Positions 1 through 6,415 of a stretch of DNA of 6,415 bases are shown here, in pieces; the first letter of the stretch is position 1, and every line of letters starts with the position of its first letter. This DNA is from Melioribacteraceae bacterium (lineage in GTDB: Bacteria > Bacteroidota > Ignavibacteria > Ignavibacteriales > Melioribacteraceae). Both the position numbers and the translations under genes were made by a program. Below the pieces are notes generated by a model. That model did not search any database. It was not told the DNA's origin and saw nothing but the letters and a program-made list of their open reading frames with translations. The stretch is taken from assembly GCA_026987055.1 (NCBI GenBank), contig JALSNL010000439.1, positions 1 through 6,415 of the forward strand, written 5' to 3'.

Positions 1-12
1 ATGGTTATATAA

Positions 13-1257
13 TTATAATTCATCAAAAAATTCTTGTACTTTTCTTATTAAACTGCTTACATTAAACTTATTTCCTTTAAATCTGTTTTTAATATTAATA
101 GATGCTTGTGATGAAGTTGTTCCCGGGACACCTTTAATTAAACCGGCAACAGTTGCAAATTCAGGACTTTCAATTTCGTCTGATAATCCGGCACCTAATT
201 CCAAGGGAACTCCAATTCTTGTTGGAGCACCAAAAACATCTTCGGATAAATCGGTTATTCCTCTTAATAAAGAGCCGCCGCCGGTTAGAACAATACCTGC
301 TTTAATTTTACTCTTAAATCCCGATTGTCTTAACTCATTATCTATTAGTGTAAAAAGTTCTTTCATCCTAACATGAATAATCTGTGTTAATAAAGAGATT
401 GGAATTTTGATATTTCCTCTTGCACCAACACCTTTAATGTAAATATCTTCATCTTTAATAATTGCTTCTTCCAAGGCATAGCCATATTCCTTTTTTAATT
501 TTTCGGCTTCGGCAGTTACAATTCCCAAGGCTTCTCTTATATCGTTTGTAACTTGGTTGCCTGCAACACCAATTACTTTGGTAAATTTTATTGTTTTTTC
601 ATGAAATACGGCAATATCAGTTGTGCCTCCGCCTATATCTATTAAGGCAACTCCTAAATCTTGCTCATTTTCATCCAGCACAGATACGCTGGAGGCAATT
701 GGTTGAAGTATATAATTTTGCACGCTAAATCCGGCACGCTCTACCGATTTGCGTATATTCTGCATAGCCGGTGTAGAAGCTAATACAACATGATTTAATG
801 CTTCCAATCTTGAACCGCACATCCCGATAGGATTATCAATACCGCCTTGATGGTCTATAAAAAATTCTTCAGGAATTATATGTAGTATTTGTCTATCCGA
901 AGGAATTCTAATTGTTCTAACATCTTCTTTAAGTCTGTTTATATCAGCTTGACCAATTTCCTTTTCTTGATTATTTATTGTTACATAGTTTCTATGTCTC
1001 AAACTTGTTATATGTTCACCGGCAACACCAACATTAACAAATTTAACATCCAAATCAGCTCTGTTGGATGCCAATCCCATTGCTTCCTTTATAGCTTCGG
1101 AGGTTTTAGCAATATTTGCAACCAGACCTCTATTTAATCCGGCTGAAGGTGCAACACCAAAACCAAGTATATCAATTTTATCTTCTATTTGTTCAGCAAT
1201 AACAGCACCAACTTTTGTTGTGCCTAAATCCAAACCGGCTATAATATTCCTTTTCAT
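13..1257 (-). CDS. ftsA: Cell division protein FtsA (actin-like FtsZ membrane tether)
   Basis: FtsA is an actin-fold ATPase on the cytoplasmic face of the membrane. It anchors FtsZ filaments and recruits later divisome proteins. The 414-residue product, close to the usual 400-420, shows the family motifs in order: phosphate-1 loop GLDLGTTKV (8-16), the FtsA-specific SHS2/1C region (about 84-162, with LHIIPEEFFID at 125-135), phosphate-2 loop LIDIGGGTTDIAVF (205-218) and adenosine motif LTGGGSLLRGI (324-334). A linker at about 376-396 leads to a C-terminal amphipathic helix (398-414; F398, L403, I404, V407, F410, F411, L414), the expected membrane-targeting sequence. The ATG overlaps the ftsQ stop as ATGA, with AAGGGA 5 nt upstream, so the start is well supported. 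The stop is TAA. No ftsZ start lies in the 12 nt that follow. The gene looks intact. Confidence 0.97.
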   Translation of the reverse strand: MKRNIIAGLDLGTTKVGAVIAEQIEDKIDILGFGVAPSAGLNRGLVANIAKTSEAIKEAMGLASNRADLDVKFVNVGVAGEHITSLRHRNYVTINNQEKEIGQADINRLKEDVRTIRIPSDRQILHIIPEEFFIDHQGGIDNPIGMCGSRLEALNHVVLASTPAMQNIRKSVERAGFSVQNYILQPIASSVSVLDENEQDLGVALIDIGGGTTDIAVFHEKTIKFTKVIGVAGNQVTNDIREALGIVTAEAEKLKKEYGYALEEAIIKDEDIYIKGVGARGNIKIPISLLTQIIHVRMKELFTLIDNELRQSGFKSKIKAGIVLTGGGSLLRGITDLSEDVFGAPTRIGVPLELGAGLSDEIESPEFATVAGLIKGVPGTTSSQASINIKNRFKGNKFNVSSLIRKVQEFFDEL

Positions 1258-2027
1258 GTTCGTCCCTTTTTAAGCATTTTAGCGTTATCAAAACCCAGAT
1301 AAACTAAATTATTATATCGTAAATCGAGATATTTCAAATATCCTTTTAACTTTTCACCTTTTAGTTGGTAAAGTATTTTTGATAAGTAAACTGTTTTCTT
1401 TACTTCATTATCTTTTCCAAACAGAATTGGGAAATCTACATTGATTATGTCCAAACTAATATTTTCACCTTTATGTAAATCAATAGCTCCAATATTTTTG
1501 TATAAGTTTTTATCTACAAATTCTGCTGTTGAAATAATTTTTAATGCACTTAATAAGTTTTTATCTTTTTTTACAGAGCTAAAAAGTTTTATTTTTTTAG
1601 AAATTGTATAATTATCAATAATTGGTAAATCTATATTTTTTGTTTCAGGCAACATCGGTAATAACTGAGCTTCTGCTGTTATTAATAGTTGTTTACCTTT
1701 TTGTAAAATAATTGCATCCATTTTTTTTTCAATAATTTTTATATCTACTATTCCTCTTTCTTGCATTATAACATCAACATCTTTAACATAAGGATGTTTT
1801 TCCAATCTATCATGGATAATAGAAAGACCTATATTTTCTATTGATTCAACATTATCCAGCTTGGCAAATTTTTTATAAACTTCAGAATCTAATAATCGAT
1901 TACCTTCAATTCTAATTTGGCTTATTCTATTGATACTACTTCTATTAAGAGTAAATGCCAGCATCGTTATTACACTTAGAATAATTACCATTAATACAAA
2001 TTGTTTAAATGTTGAAAACTTTTGCAT
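1254..2027 (-). CDS. ftsQ: Cell division protein FtsQ (POTRA-domain divisome scaffold)
   Basis: FtsQ (DivIB in Firmicutes) is a bitopic membrane protein. It links the cytoplasmic and periplasmic parts of the divisome, classically with FtsB and FtsL. This 257-residue product has a very short basic N-terminus, one membrane segment (about 9-27), then a periplasmic POTRA-like region (about 35-100, beginning ISQIRIEGNRLLDSE) and a beta domain. It ends with YLDLRYNNLVYLGF (about 232-245), a typical FtsQ closing strand. The usual Glu-Arg-x-Pro-x-Ala at the end of POTRA reads EKKMDA here, without the proline. The start is ambiguous: GTG at 2030 and ATG at 2027 are adjacent, directly after the murC TAA. 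I prefer ATG; a weak GGA lies 9 nt upstream of ATG and 6 nt upstream of GTG. FtsQ diverges fast, so the call rests on topology, length, end motif and position before ftsA. Confidence 0.92.
   Translation of the reverse strand: MQKFSTFKQFVLMVIILSVITMLAFTLNRSSINRISQIRIEGNRLLDSEVYKKFAKLDNVESIENIGLSIIHDRLEKHPYVKDVDVIMQERGIVDIKIIEKKMDAIILQKGKQLLITAEAQLLPMLPETKNIDLPIIDNYTISKKIKLFSSVKKDKNLLSALKIISTAEFVDKNLYKNIGAIDLHKGENISLDIINVDFPILFGKDNEVKKTVYLSKILYQLKGEKLKGYLKYLDLRYNNLVYLGFDNAKMLKKGRT
1263..1268 (-). promoter_or_regulatory. Shine-Dalgarno site of ftsA
   Basis: AAGGGA lies 5 nt before the ftsA ATG, inside the last codons of ftsQ. It is the clearest ribosome-binding site in the window, and it fixes the ftsA start at 1257. 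Together with the ATGA overlap it allows both coupled and independent initiation of ftsA. Confidence 0.6.
1721..1729 (-). repeat. A9 homopolymer inside ftsQ
   Basis: Nine consecutive A on the coding strand span the Glu-Lys-Lys-Met codons at the end of the FtsQ POTRA region. It is the longest homopolymer I noticed in the window. The reading frame is intact through it and the protein continues to a normal FtsQ C-terminus, so the count in this assembly is consistent with a functional gene. Confidence 0.85.
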
Positions 2028-2030
2028 CAC

Positions 2031-3416
2031 TTAACATCCGGATTTTGTTTTTAAACATTCAACAAACTTTTCACCATACTTCCAGATATCACCTGCTCCC
2101 ATTGTTATAACAATATCATCCTTTTTTGTTATCTCTTTTAGTAATGCGGGAATATTATCTTTATCCGGTTCATAAATAACATTTTTGTGCCCGAAATCTT
2201 TTGCAGCATCAGCTATTAATTTTCCGGTAATTCCTTCAATAGGTTCTTCTCTTGCCGGATAAACATCCGTACAAATAAAAACATCCGAGTTTAAAAAAGA
2301 ACGCCCGAACTCTGCATAAAAATCCCTTGTTCTGGAAAATAAATGCGGCTGAAAAACTGCAACCAATCTTCTTTTCCATCCGCTGCGAACACCGTTTAGT
2401 GTTGCTGTTGTTTCCGTTGGGTGATGAGCATAGTCATCAATAACCAATATATCTTCATCATATTTTGTTTCAAACCTTCTATAAACTCCGGCAAATGAAG
2501 ACAAAGCCTTTTGTATTGTTTCAAACGGAATTCCCATTTCTTTAGCAATTGTAACGGCAACCAGAGAATTTTTTATATAATGCAAACCAGGTAAGTTTAT
2601 TTTAATTCTACCAATTTCATCTCCATTATATATTACGGTATAGGAACTTTCGTTTTCTTTATACTCAATATCAACCGCTCTTACATCAGCTTGCGGAGAA
2701 ATTCCATAAGTAATAATTTTCTTATTTATTGAAGGAATAATATCTTGAAGTGCAGGTTCATCCAAACATAAAACCACATATCCGTAAAAGGGTACTTTAT
2801 TTGCAAATTGAATAAATGCTGTTTTTATATCATCCAAGTCTTTATAAGTATCAAGATGTTCTTTTTCCAAAGTTGTAATTGCGGCAATGGTAGGTGTAAG
2901 TCTTAAGAAAGTTCTATCAAATTCATCTGCTTCTACTACAATAAAATCTCCATCACCCAATCTTGCATTTGTACCTCCAAGACCGCTTAGTTTTCCTCCG
3001 ACAATAATAGTAGGATCAATTCCACCTTCGGTTAGTGTTAAACCAACCATAGAGGTTGTACTTGTTTTACCATGAGTACCTGCAATGCCAATTCCGTGCT
3101 TCATTCTCATTGTTTCAGCTAACATTTCCGCTCTTTTTATAAACGGTATTTTTCTTTCAATAGCTGCTTGAAGTTCAGGATTATCTAATTTAACTGCAGA
3201 AGAATAAACAACTAAATCAGCATCTTGAATATTTTTTGCGGAATGTCCCACATATATTTTAATTCCCAAGCTCTCTAATCTTTTTGTTATATCGCTTGCT
3301 ACCAAGTCAGAACCGGAAACTTTAAACCCTTGATGATTTAGTATTTCCGCCAAACCGCTCATTCCAATTCCGCCAATGCCAATAAAATGAATTTTACTTA
3401 TTACATTTTTAATCAT
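2031..3416 (-). CDS. murC: UDP-N-acetylmuramate--L-alanine ligase MurC
   Basis: MurC is the cytoplasmic ATP-dependent ligase that joins L-Ala to UDP-MurNAc, the first peptide step of peptidoglycan precursor synthesis. The 461-residue product has the full three-domain layout. The N-terminal UDP-binding Rossmann region has IHFIGIGGIGMSGLAEIL (9-26). The central ATPase domain has the P-loop GTHGKTST (113-120), EADEFDRTF (162-170) and TTLEKEHLDTY (181-191). The C-terminal domain has DDYAHHPTE (327-335), FQPHLFSRTRDF (355-366), YPAREEPIEGI (386-396) and MGAGDIWKYGE (439-449). HHPTE and the GTHGKT loop separate MurC from MurD, MurE and MurF. The usual His-Asn of the G-x-His-Asn-x-x-Asn motif reads HYIKN (279-283). 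The gene follows murG after 14 nt, with ATG start, no visible Shine-Dalgarno, and TAA immediately before ftsQ. No frameshift is seen. Confidence 0.97.
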   Translation of the reverse strand: MIKNVISKIHFIGIGGIGMSGLAEILNHQGFKVSGSDLVASDITKRLESLGIKIYVGHSAKNIQDADLVVYSSAVKLDNPELQAAIERKIPFIKRAEMLAETMRMKHGIGIAGTHGKTSTTSMVGLTLTEGGIDPTIIVGGKLSGLGGTNARLGDGDFIVVEADEFDRTFLRLTPTIAAITTLEKEHLDTYKDLDDIKTAFIQFANKVPFYGYVVLCLDEPALQDIIPSINKKIITYGISPQADVRAVDIEYKENESSYTVIYNGDEIGRIKINLPGLHYIKNSLVAVTIAKEMGIPFETIQKALSSFAGVYRRFETKYDEDILVIDDYAHHPTETTATLNGVRSGWKRRLVAVFQPHLFSRTRDFYAEFGRSFLNSDVFICTDVYPAREEPIEGITGKLIADAAKDFGHKNVIYEPDKDNIPALLKEITKKDDIVITMGAGDIWKYGEKFVECLKTKSGC

Positions 3417-3430
3417 ATTATTTTTTAATT
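3417..3430 (-). other. murG-murC spacer without Shine-Dalgarno
   Basis: These 14 nt read AATTAAAAAATAAT on the coding strand and are the only noncoding gap between genes in the window. They hold no purine-rich GGAG-like site; they offer only an unstructured A-rich leader before the murC ATG. I see no terminator hairpin, so read-through from murG to murC is expected. Confidence 0.7.
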
Positions 3431-4528
3431 TTAATTTATTTCCGACATATTAATTATGCTTTCGGCAATTTTTTCAGCTGCTTCCGGCTTTGAATATTTT
3501 TTAATGTTAGCTCTTAATTTTGTAAGAGTAGTTTCATCATTTATTGTATTTACTACAACTTTTGTTATATTATGAATGAGTTTACTATCTTCAATTAATA
3601 AACCCGCATTATTATTTACTAACGACATTGCATTTTTATATTGATGATTTGCCGCAACATTTTTTGAAGGTACGAAAATTACAGGCAGACCTAAATATGC
3701 AACTTCTGCTATCGTTGTAGCTCCGGCTCTTGCTAATACCAAATCGCTTGCCGAATATGCGGCAGACATATTGTTAACGAATGCCATTATTTTTATATCT
3801 TCCGTTTCAAATTTTTTATATTCATCGTAATATAAATTTCCTGTCTGCCAAATAATTTGAATATTATTTTTTGTTAATTCTATTAGGTTCTCTTTTATTG
3901 CATCGTTAATACTTCTTGCTCCAAGACTTCCGCCTAAAACCAGTAAAGTCTTTTTTTGTTGGTTTAGAGAAAATTCTTTCAACGCATCTTTTTTATCTAT
4001 AATTCTAAGTGATGTTCTTATAGGATTTCCACTTAATACCAGCTTATCTTGATTTTTGAAATATTTTTTTGACTCTTCAAATGACACAAAAATTTTATCA
4101 GCTTTACTTTCCAGCATTCTATTTGTAACACCGGGATAACTATTCTGTTCTAACAAAACCGCTTTGCTACCAAACATAGATGAAAGCCAAACTATCGGAC
4201 CGGAAACATAAGCACCTGCACCAATAGCAACATTAGGCTTAAAACTAATAATGATAATTAGTGATTGTACAATTGACACAATTAGTTTTACAGGAAACAG
4301 AAAATTTTTTAAAGTTAATTTTCTAGAAAATCCACTTATCCAAATTGTCTTAAACTTAAAACCCAATTGTGGAACAACCTTAGCTTCTATTTTATTTTTA
4401 GTACCTATGAACAAAATTTCCGATTCCGGTTTTAATTCTTTTAGTTTTTCCGCTACTGCAATAGCCGGATATAAATGTCCTCCGGTACCGCCTGCAGCAA
4501 AAATATATTTATATTTAAAGTTCTTCAC
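3431..4528 (-). CDS. murG: UDP-GlcNAc:lipid I N-acetylglucosaminyltransferase MurG
   Basis: MurG is a GT-B, family 28 glycosyltransferase at the inner face of the membrane. It transfers GlcNAc from UDP-GlcNAc to lipid I, forming lipid II. The 365-residue product has the N-domain glycine-rich loop GGTGGH (13-18) followed by YPAIAVAE, a hydrophobic and basic surface region (about 68-98) expected to contact membrane, GAGAYVSGP (103-111), EQN (127-129) and GNPIR (167-171). The C-domain donor site has LGGSLGARSIN (198-208), WQTG (227-230), RAGATTIAE (267-275) and NHQYKNA (294-300). Length is normal for the family. The start is GTG, overlapping the ftsW stop as GTGA; no in-frame ATG lies near, and GTG gives the expected short lead before the GGTGGH loop. 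Its product is the substrate of the upstream neighbour FtsW. Confidence 0.97.
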   Translation of the reverse strand: MKNFKYKYIFAAGGTGGHLYPAIAVAEKLKELKPESEILFIGTKNKIEAKVVPQLGFKFKTIWISGFSRKLTLKNFLFPVKLIVSIVQSLIIIISFKPNVAIGAGAYVSGPIVWLSSMFGSKAVLLEQNSYPGVTNRMLESKADKIFVSFEESKKYFKNQDKLVLSGNPIRTSLRIIDKKDALKEFSLNQQKKTLLVLGGSLGARSINDAIKENLIELTKNNIQIIWQTGNLYYDEYKKFETEDIKIMAFVNNMSAAYSASDLVLARAGATTIAEVAYLGLPVIFVPSKNVAANHQYKNAMSLVNNNAGLLIEDSKLIHNITKVVVNTINDETTLTKLRANIKKYSKPEAAEKIAESIINMSEIN

Positions 4529-5604
4529 TTTTTCACTCGCCTAAGCTCAAGATGTTTTCCCGTAAGACGAGCAATATTTATTAATATTCCAATTGATATA
4601 GAAAAAATTATTATTGACGTACCACCAAAACTCATAAACGGTAGTGTTATTCCGGTTGTAGGCATTATACCTAAACCTACAGCAACATGAATAAATGCAC
4701 TGAAAACAATTGTAAAAGAAATACCAAATGCCAATAACTGTCCGAAATCATCTTTGGCTCTTTTGGCAATCAATAAACCCACAATAAATATTGAGAGATA
4801 TGCAATCAAAATTAATAACGCGCCAAAAAATCCCAATTCTTCACCAAGCACAGAAAAAATAAAATCGTTGTGCGATTCCGGTAAAAATAAATCAACTTGC
4901 CTGCTATGCCCCAAACCTAAACCAAACAAGCCGCCACTACCTAATGCAATTTTAGATTGTAATACTTGAAGATTTACACTTCCACCTTCGGTAATACTTT
5001 TAATAAACGTTAATATTCTAACTCTTGAATGAGCTAGCATCATTGCTCCGGCACCACCTAACATTATTACACCGCCAACTATTGAAGTTAAATGGAATAA
5101 TCTTGCTCCTCCAACAAACAACAATATAAATGATGTTATCGCAACAATCATAGTTGTGCTAACATTCGGTTGAAAAAATATTAGAACCGTTACGCCTCCA
5201 ATCCAAAAAAGCATATAGCGTAAACCGTTCTTAAAATCTTTTATATTTTCACCCTTTTCTTCTATCAGTGCTGCCAAGTGAATTAATAAAAACACCTTAG
5301 CAAATTCAGAAGGTTGGAATTTCATAATGCCAAGATCTATCCAGCGAGAAGCACCTTTAACGGAAGGAGCAAATAATAATGTTAATATCAAAACTCCGAT
5401 AATTCCCAACAACAAATATTTACTTACACTTTTATAATGCTTGTAAGGAATAAGAGCAAACAAAACAAACACACCAAACGCTAATACAACTTTTTCAATG
5501 TGCGAAATAAAATACGCCATTCCTTTCGCATTATAAATTACACCTGAGCCAAGCACAATAAGCATTAAAACAATTGCAATAAGTATTCTTGATAAATTTT
5601 TCAT
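4525..5604 (-). CDS. ftsW: Septal peptidoglycan polymerase FtsW (SEDS family)
   Basis: FtsW is the SEDS-family glycosyltransferase that polymerises lipid II at the septum with a partner class B PBP. The 359-residue protein is almost all membrane segments (about ten: near 7-24, 37-53, 62-80, 100-115, 131-149, 150-166, 173-190, 256-280, 288-312, 328-346). SEDS landmarks are KGASRWIDLG (83-92), FQPSEFAK (96-103), QSKIALGSGGLFGLGLG (216-232), LPESHNDFIFSVLGEELG (241-258) and MPTTGITLPFMSFGGTS (314-330). D247 in the fourth of these aligns with the extracellular-loop Asp needed for SEDS polymerase activity. The usual P-D-x-G-T motif reads QPNVSTT (145-151). RodA is the alternative SEDS call, but position between murD and murG favours FtsW. 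The ATG overlaps the murD stop as ATGA, with no Shine-Dalgarno in front, so translation probably depends on coupling to murD. Confidence 0.95.
   Translation of the reverse strand: MKNLSRILIAIVLMLIVLGSGVIYNAKGMAYFISHIEKVVLAFGVFVLFALIPYKHYKSVSKYLLLGIIGVLILTLLFAPSVKGASRWIDLGIMKFQPSEFAKVFLLIHLAALIEEKGENIKDFKNGLRYMLFWIGGVTVLIFFQPNVSTTMIVAITSFILLFVGGARLFHLTSIVGGVIMLGGAGAMMLAHSRVRILTFIKSITEGGSVNLQVLQSKIALGSGGLFGLGLGHSRQVDLFLPESHNDFIFSVLGEELGFFGALLILIAYLSIFIVGLLIAKRAKDDFGQLLAFGISFTIVFSAFIHVAVGLGIMPTTGITLPFMSFGGTSIIIFSISIGILINIARLTGKHLELRRVKK
4536..4542 (-). promoter_or_regulatory. Probable weak Shine-Dalgarno of murG
   Basis: AGGCGAG lies 7 nt before the GTG start of murG, within the last codons of ftsW. 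It is an imperfect match to AGGAG, but its spacing is right and it supports the GTG at 4528 as the start. Coupling from ftsW through the GTGA overlap probably helps. Confidence 0.4.
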
Positions 5605-6415
5605 AATTGATTTACTATATTTTTAAATTGTTGTCCTCTGTCTTCGTAATTTTTGAACATATCAAAACTTGCACAAGCCGGTGATAAAAGAACATATTCT
5701 CCATTAGATGCTTCGGCAAGTCCTTTAGTAATAGCATCTTCAAAATTTTCTATAATTTCCGTATCCGTTACTGTTTTGAAATAATTAAAAACCTTTTCTG
5801 CCGATGAACCTATGGCATATATTTTTTTTACTCTGTTCTTTACTTCGTCTTTTATCTTGCTATAATCGTTTCCTTTGTCTTTACCACCCAGAATTAAAAA
5901 TATCGGTTTATCAAAACTTCTTAATGCATACCAAACCGCATCTACATTGGTAGCTTTGGAATCGTTGATAAATTTCACACCGTTTATTTCCCTTACAAAT
6001 TCCAATCTGTGTTCAACACCGGTAAAATTGCTTAAGCCTTTTTTTATAGAATCAACATCAATTCCAATATTCATTGCTACATTTATTGCAGCTAAAGAAT
6101 TTTGAAGATTATGTTCCCCTTTTAGAGCCAAATCTTTTACATTACAAATTTCGGTTGTTTCATAATTTTCATTAAACACAATCCAATCTTCATCAACAAA
6201 ACTTCCGTATCTCAAACCCTTATCAATAGAGAAAGGATAAAGTCTTACTCCTTCCGGTACCAAACCAACAGGTAAATTAGGATCATCTCCATTATAGATA
6301 AACACATCTTCCCCGTTTTGATTTTCCGTTATTCTCATTTTTGATTTTATATATAAGTCAAACCTTTCTTCATATCTATCCAAATGATCCGGTGTAATAT
6401 TTAGTACAATAGAAT
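5601..6415 (-). CDS. murD: UDP-N-acetylmuramoyl-L-alanine--D-glutamate ligase MurD (partial, 5' end outside window)
   Basis: MurD adds D-Glu to UDP-MurNAc-L-Ala in the cytoplasm, using ATP. The visible 270 residues begin inside the central domain at NITPDHLDRY (visible 5-14). Then come Y-x-x-x-K-x-RI (21-28; K25 matches the carbamoylated Lys of E. coli MurD), GEHNLQNSLAAINVA (99-113), GVEHRLEFV (132-140), INDSKATN (149-156), LGGKDKGNDY (175-184) and LLSPACASFDMFKNYEDRG (242-260). DSKATN and SPACAS are diagnostic of MurD. The reading frame is open to the window edge, so about 170 N-terminal residues, including the ATP P-loop, lie outside; the first base there is not a start. A TTG at 6383 is in frame but internal to the DHLDRY motif. 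The stop is TGA, overlapping the ftsW ATG by 4 nt. The gene has an A8 run at 5822-5829. Confidence 0.96.
   Translation of the reverse strand, partial: SIVLNITPDHLDRYEERFDLYIKSKMRITENQNGEDVFIYNGDDPNLPVGLVPEGVRLYPFSIDKGLRYGSFVDEDWIVFNENYETTEICNVKDLALKGEHNLQNSLAAINVAMNIGIDVDSIKKGLSNFTGVEHRLEFVREINGVKFINDSKATNVDAVWYALRSFDKPIFLILGGKDKGNDYSKIKDEVKNRVKKIYAIGSSAEKVFNYFKTVTDTEIIENFEDAITKGLAEASNGEYVLLSPACASFDMFKNYEDRGQQFKNIVNQL

Noticed and set aside
1..12. Plus-strand ATG GTT ATA TAA at the window edge
   Set aside because: It is a three-codon chance frame beside the ftsA stop. On the coding strand these 12 nt show no start codon, hairpin or terminator.
889..1273. Two plus-strand open frames (889-1137 and 1064-1273)
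   Set aside because: They lie wholly or almost wholly antisense to ftsA, whose conserved motifs explain the DNA. Their translations resemble no protein I recognise.
2887..3075. Plus-strand open frame antisense to murC
   Set aside because: It is a short shadow of the conserved MurC ATPase domain, with no start context or family signature.
4251..4969. Plus-strand open frames antisense to murG and ftsW (4251-4544, 4475-4690, 4754-4969)
   Set aside because: They are shadows of conserved coding sequence, overlap each other, and have low-complexity translations.
4525..5604. Identification of the SEDS protein as RodA
   Set aside because: RodA is not usually placed between murD and murG, and this position is the standard FtsW locus.
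5822..5829. A8 run in murD as a frameshift site
   Set aside because: The frame is intact and both flanking MurD motifs are in the same frame. The run encodes ordinary Lys-Lys in AT-rich DNA.
5875..6105. Plus-strand open frame antisense to murD
   Set aside because: It is opposite the conserved MurD motifs DSKATN and GEHNLQN and has no independent support.
6381..6383. TTG as a start for a short 260-residue murD
   Set aside because: The codon is the Leu of the conserved DHLDRY motif, and the frame stays open to the window edge. The gene is cut by the window and is not a shortened MurD.
1..6415. A hidden undescribed system, mobile island or RNA element within the cluster
   Set aside because: About 99% of the window is accounted for by six recognised housekeeping genes with intact motifs. 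The noncoding space totals under 30 nt, and composition looks uniform throughout.

Overview
The window is a contiguous stretch of a division and cell wall (dcw) cluster. All genes lie on the minus strand, in transcription order murD (5' end cut by the window edge), ftsW, murG, murC, ftsQ, ftsA. About 99% of the bases are coding. The only gaps are 14 nt between murG and murC and 12 nt after ftsA. I see no RNA gene, mobile element, CRISPR array, phage remnant or clear terminator.

The DNA is AT-rich (estimated by eye at about one third G+C). The proteins are rich in Lys, Ile and Asn, and several starts have poor or no Shine-Dalgarno sequence. The gene order has no murB or ddl between murC and ftsQ. 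With the family-level look of the FtsA, MurC and FtsW proteins, this points to the Bacteroidota/Chlorobiota/Ignavibacteriota group. An Ignavibacteria-like bacterium is my best guess, made from memory of the proteins and not from a search.

Layout by position: 6415-5601 murD (C-terminal two thirds); 5604-4525 ftsW; 4528-3431 murG; 3416-2031 murC; 2027 (or 2030)-1254 ftsQ; 1257-13 ftsA. The next gene downstream is probably ftsZ, outside the window.

The genes form one pathway and one machine. MurC and MurD add the first two amino acids (L-Ala, D-Glu) to UDP-MurNAc in the cytoplasm. MurG adds GlcNAc to lipid I to make lipid II at the inner face of the membrane. FtsW polymerises lipid II into glycan strands at the septum. 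FtsQ is a bitopic divisome scaffold, and FtsA tethers FtsZ to the membrane. Three of the five junctions are 4-nt stop/start overlaps (ATGA or GTGA), a fourth has 0-3 nt between genes, and the fifth has 14 nt. This indicates one polycistronic message with translational coupling.

I found no undescribed system. The points worth a second look are modest: an A9 run in ftsQ, non-consensus residues in otherwise conserved FtsW and MurC motifs, and uneven ribosome-binding signals across the operon.
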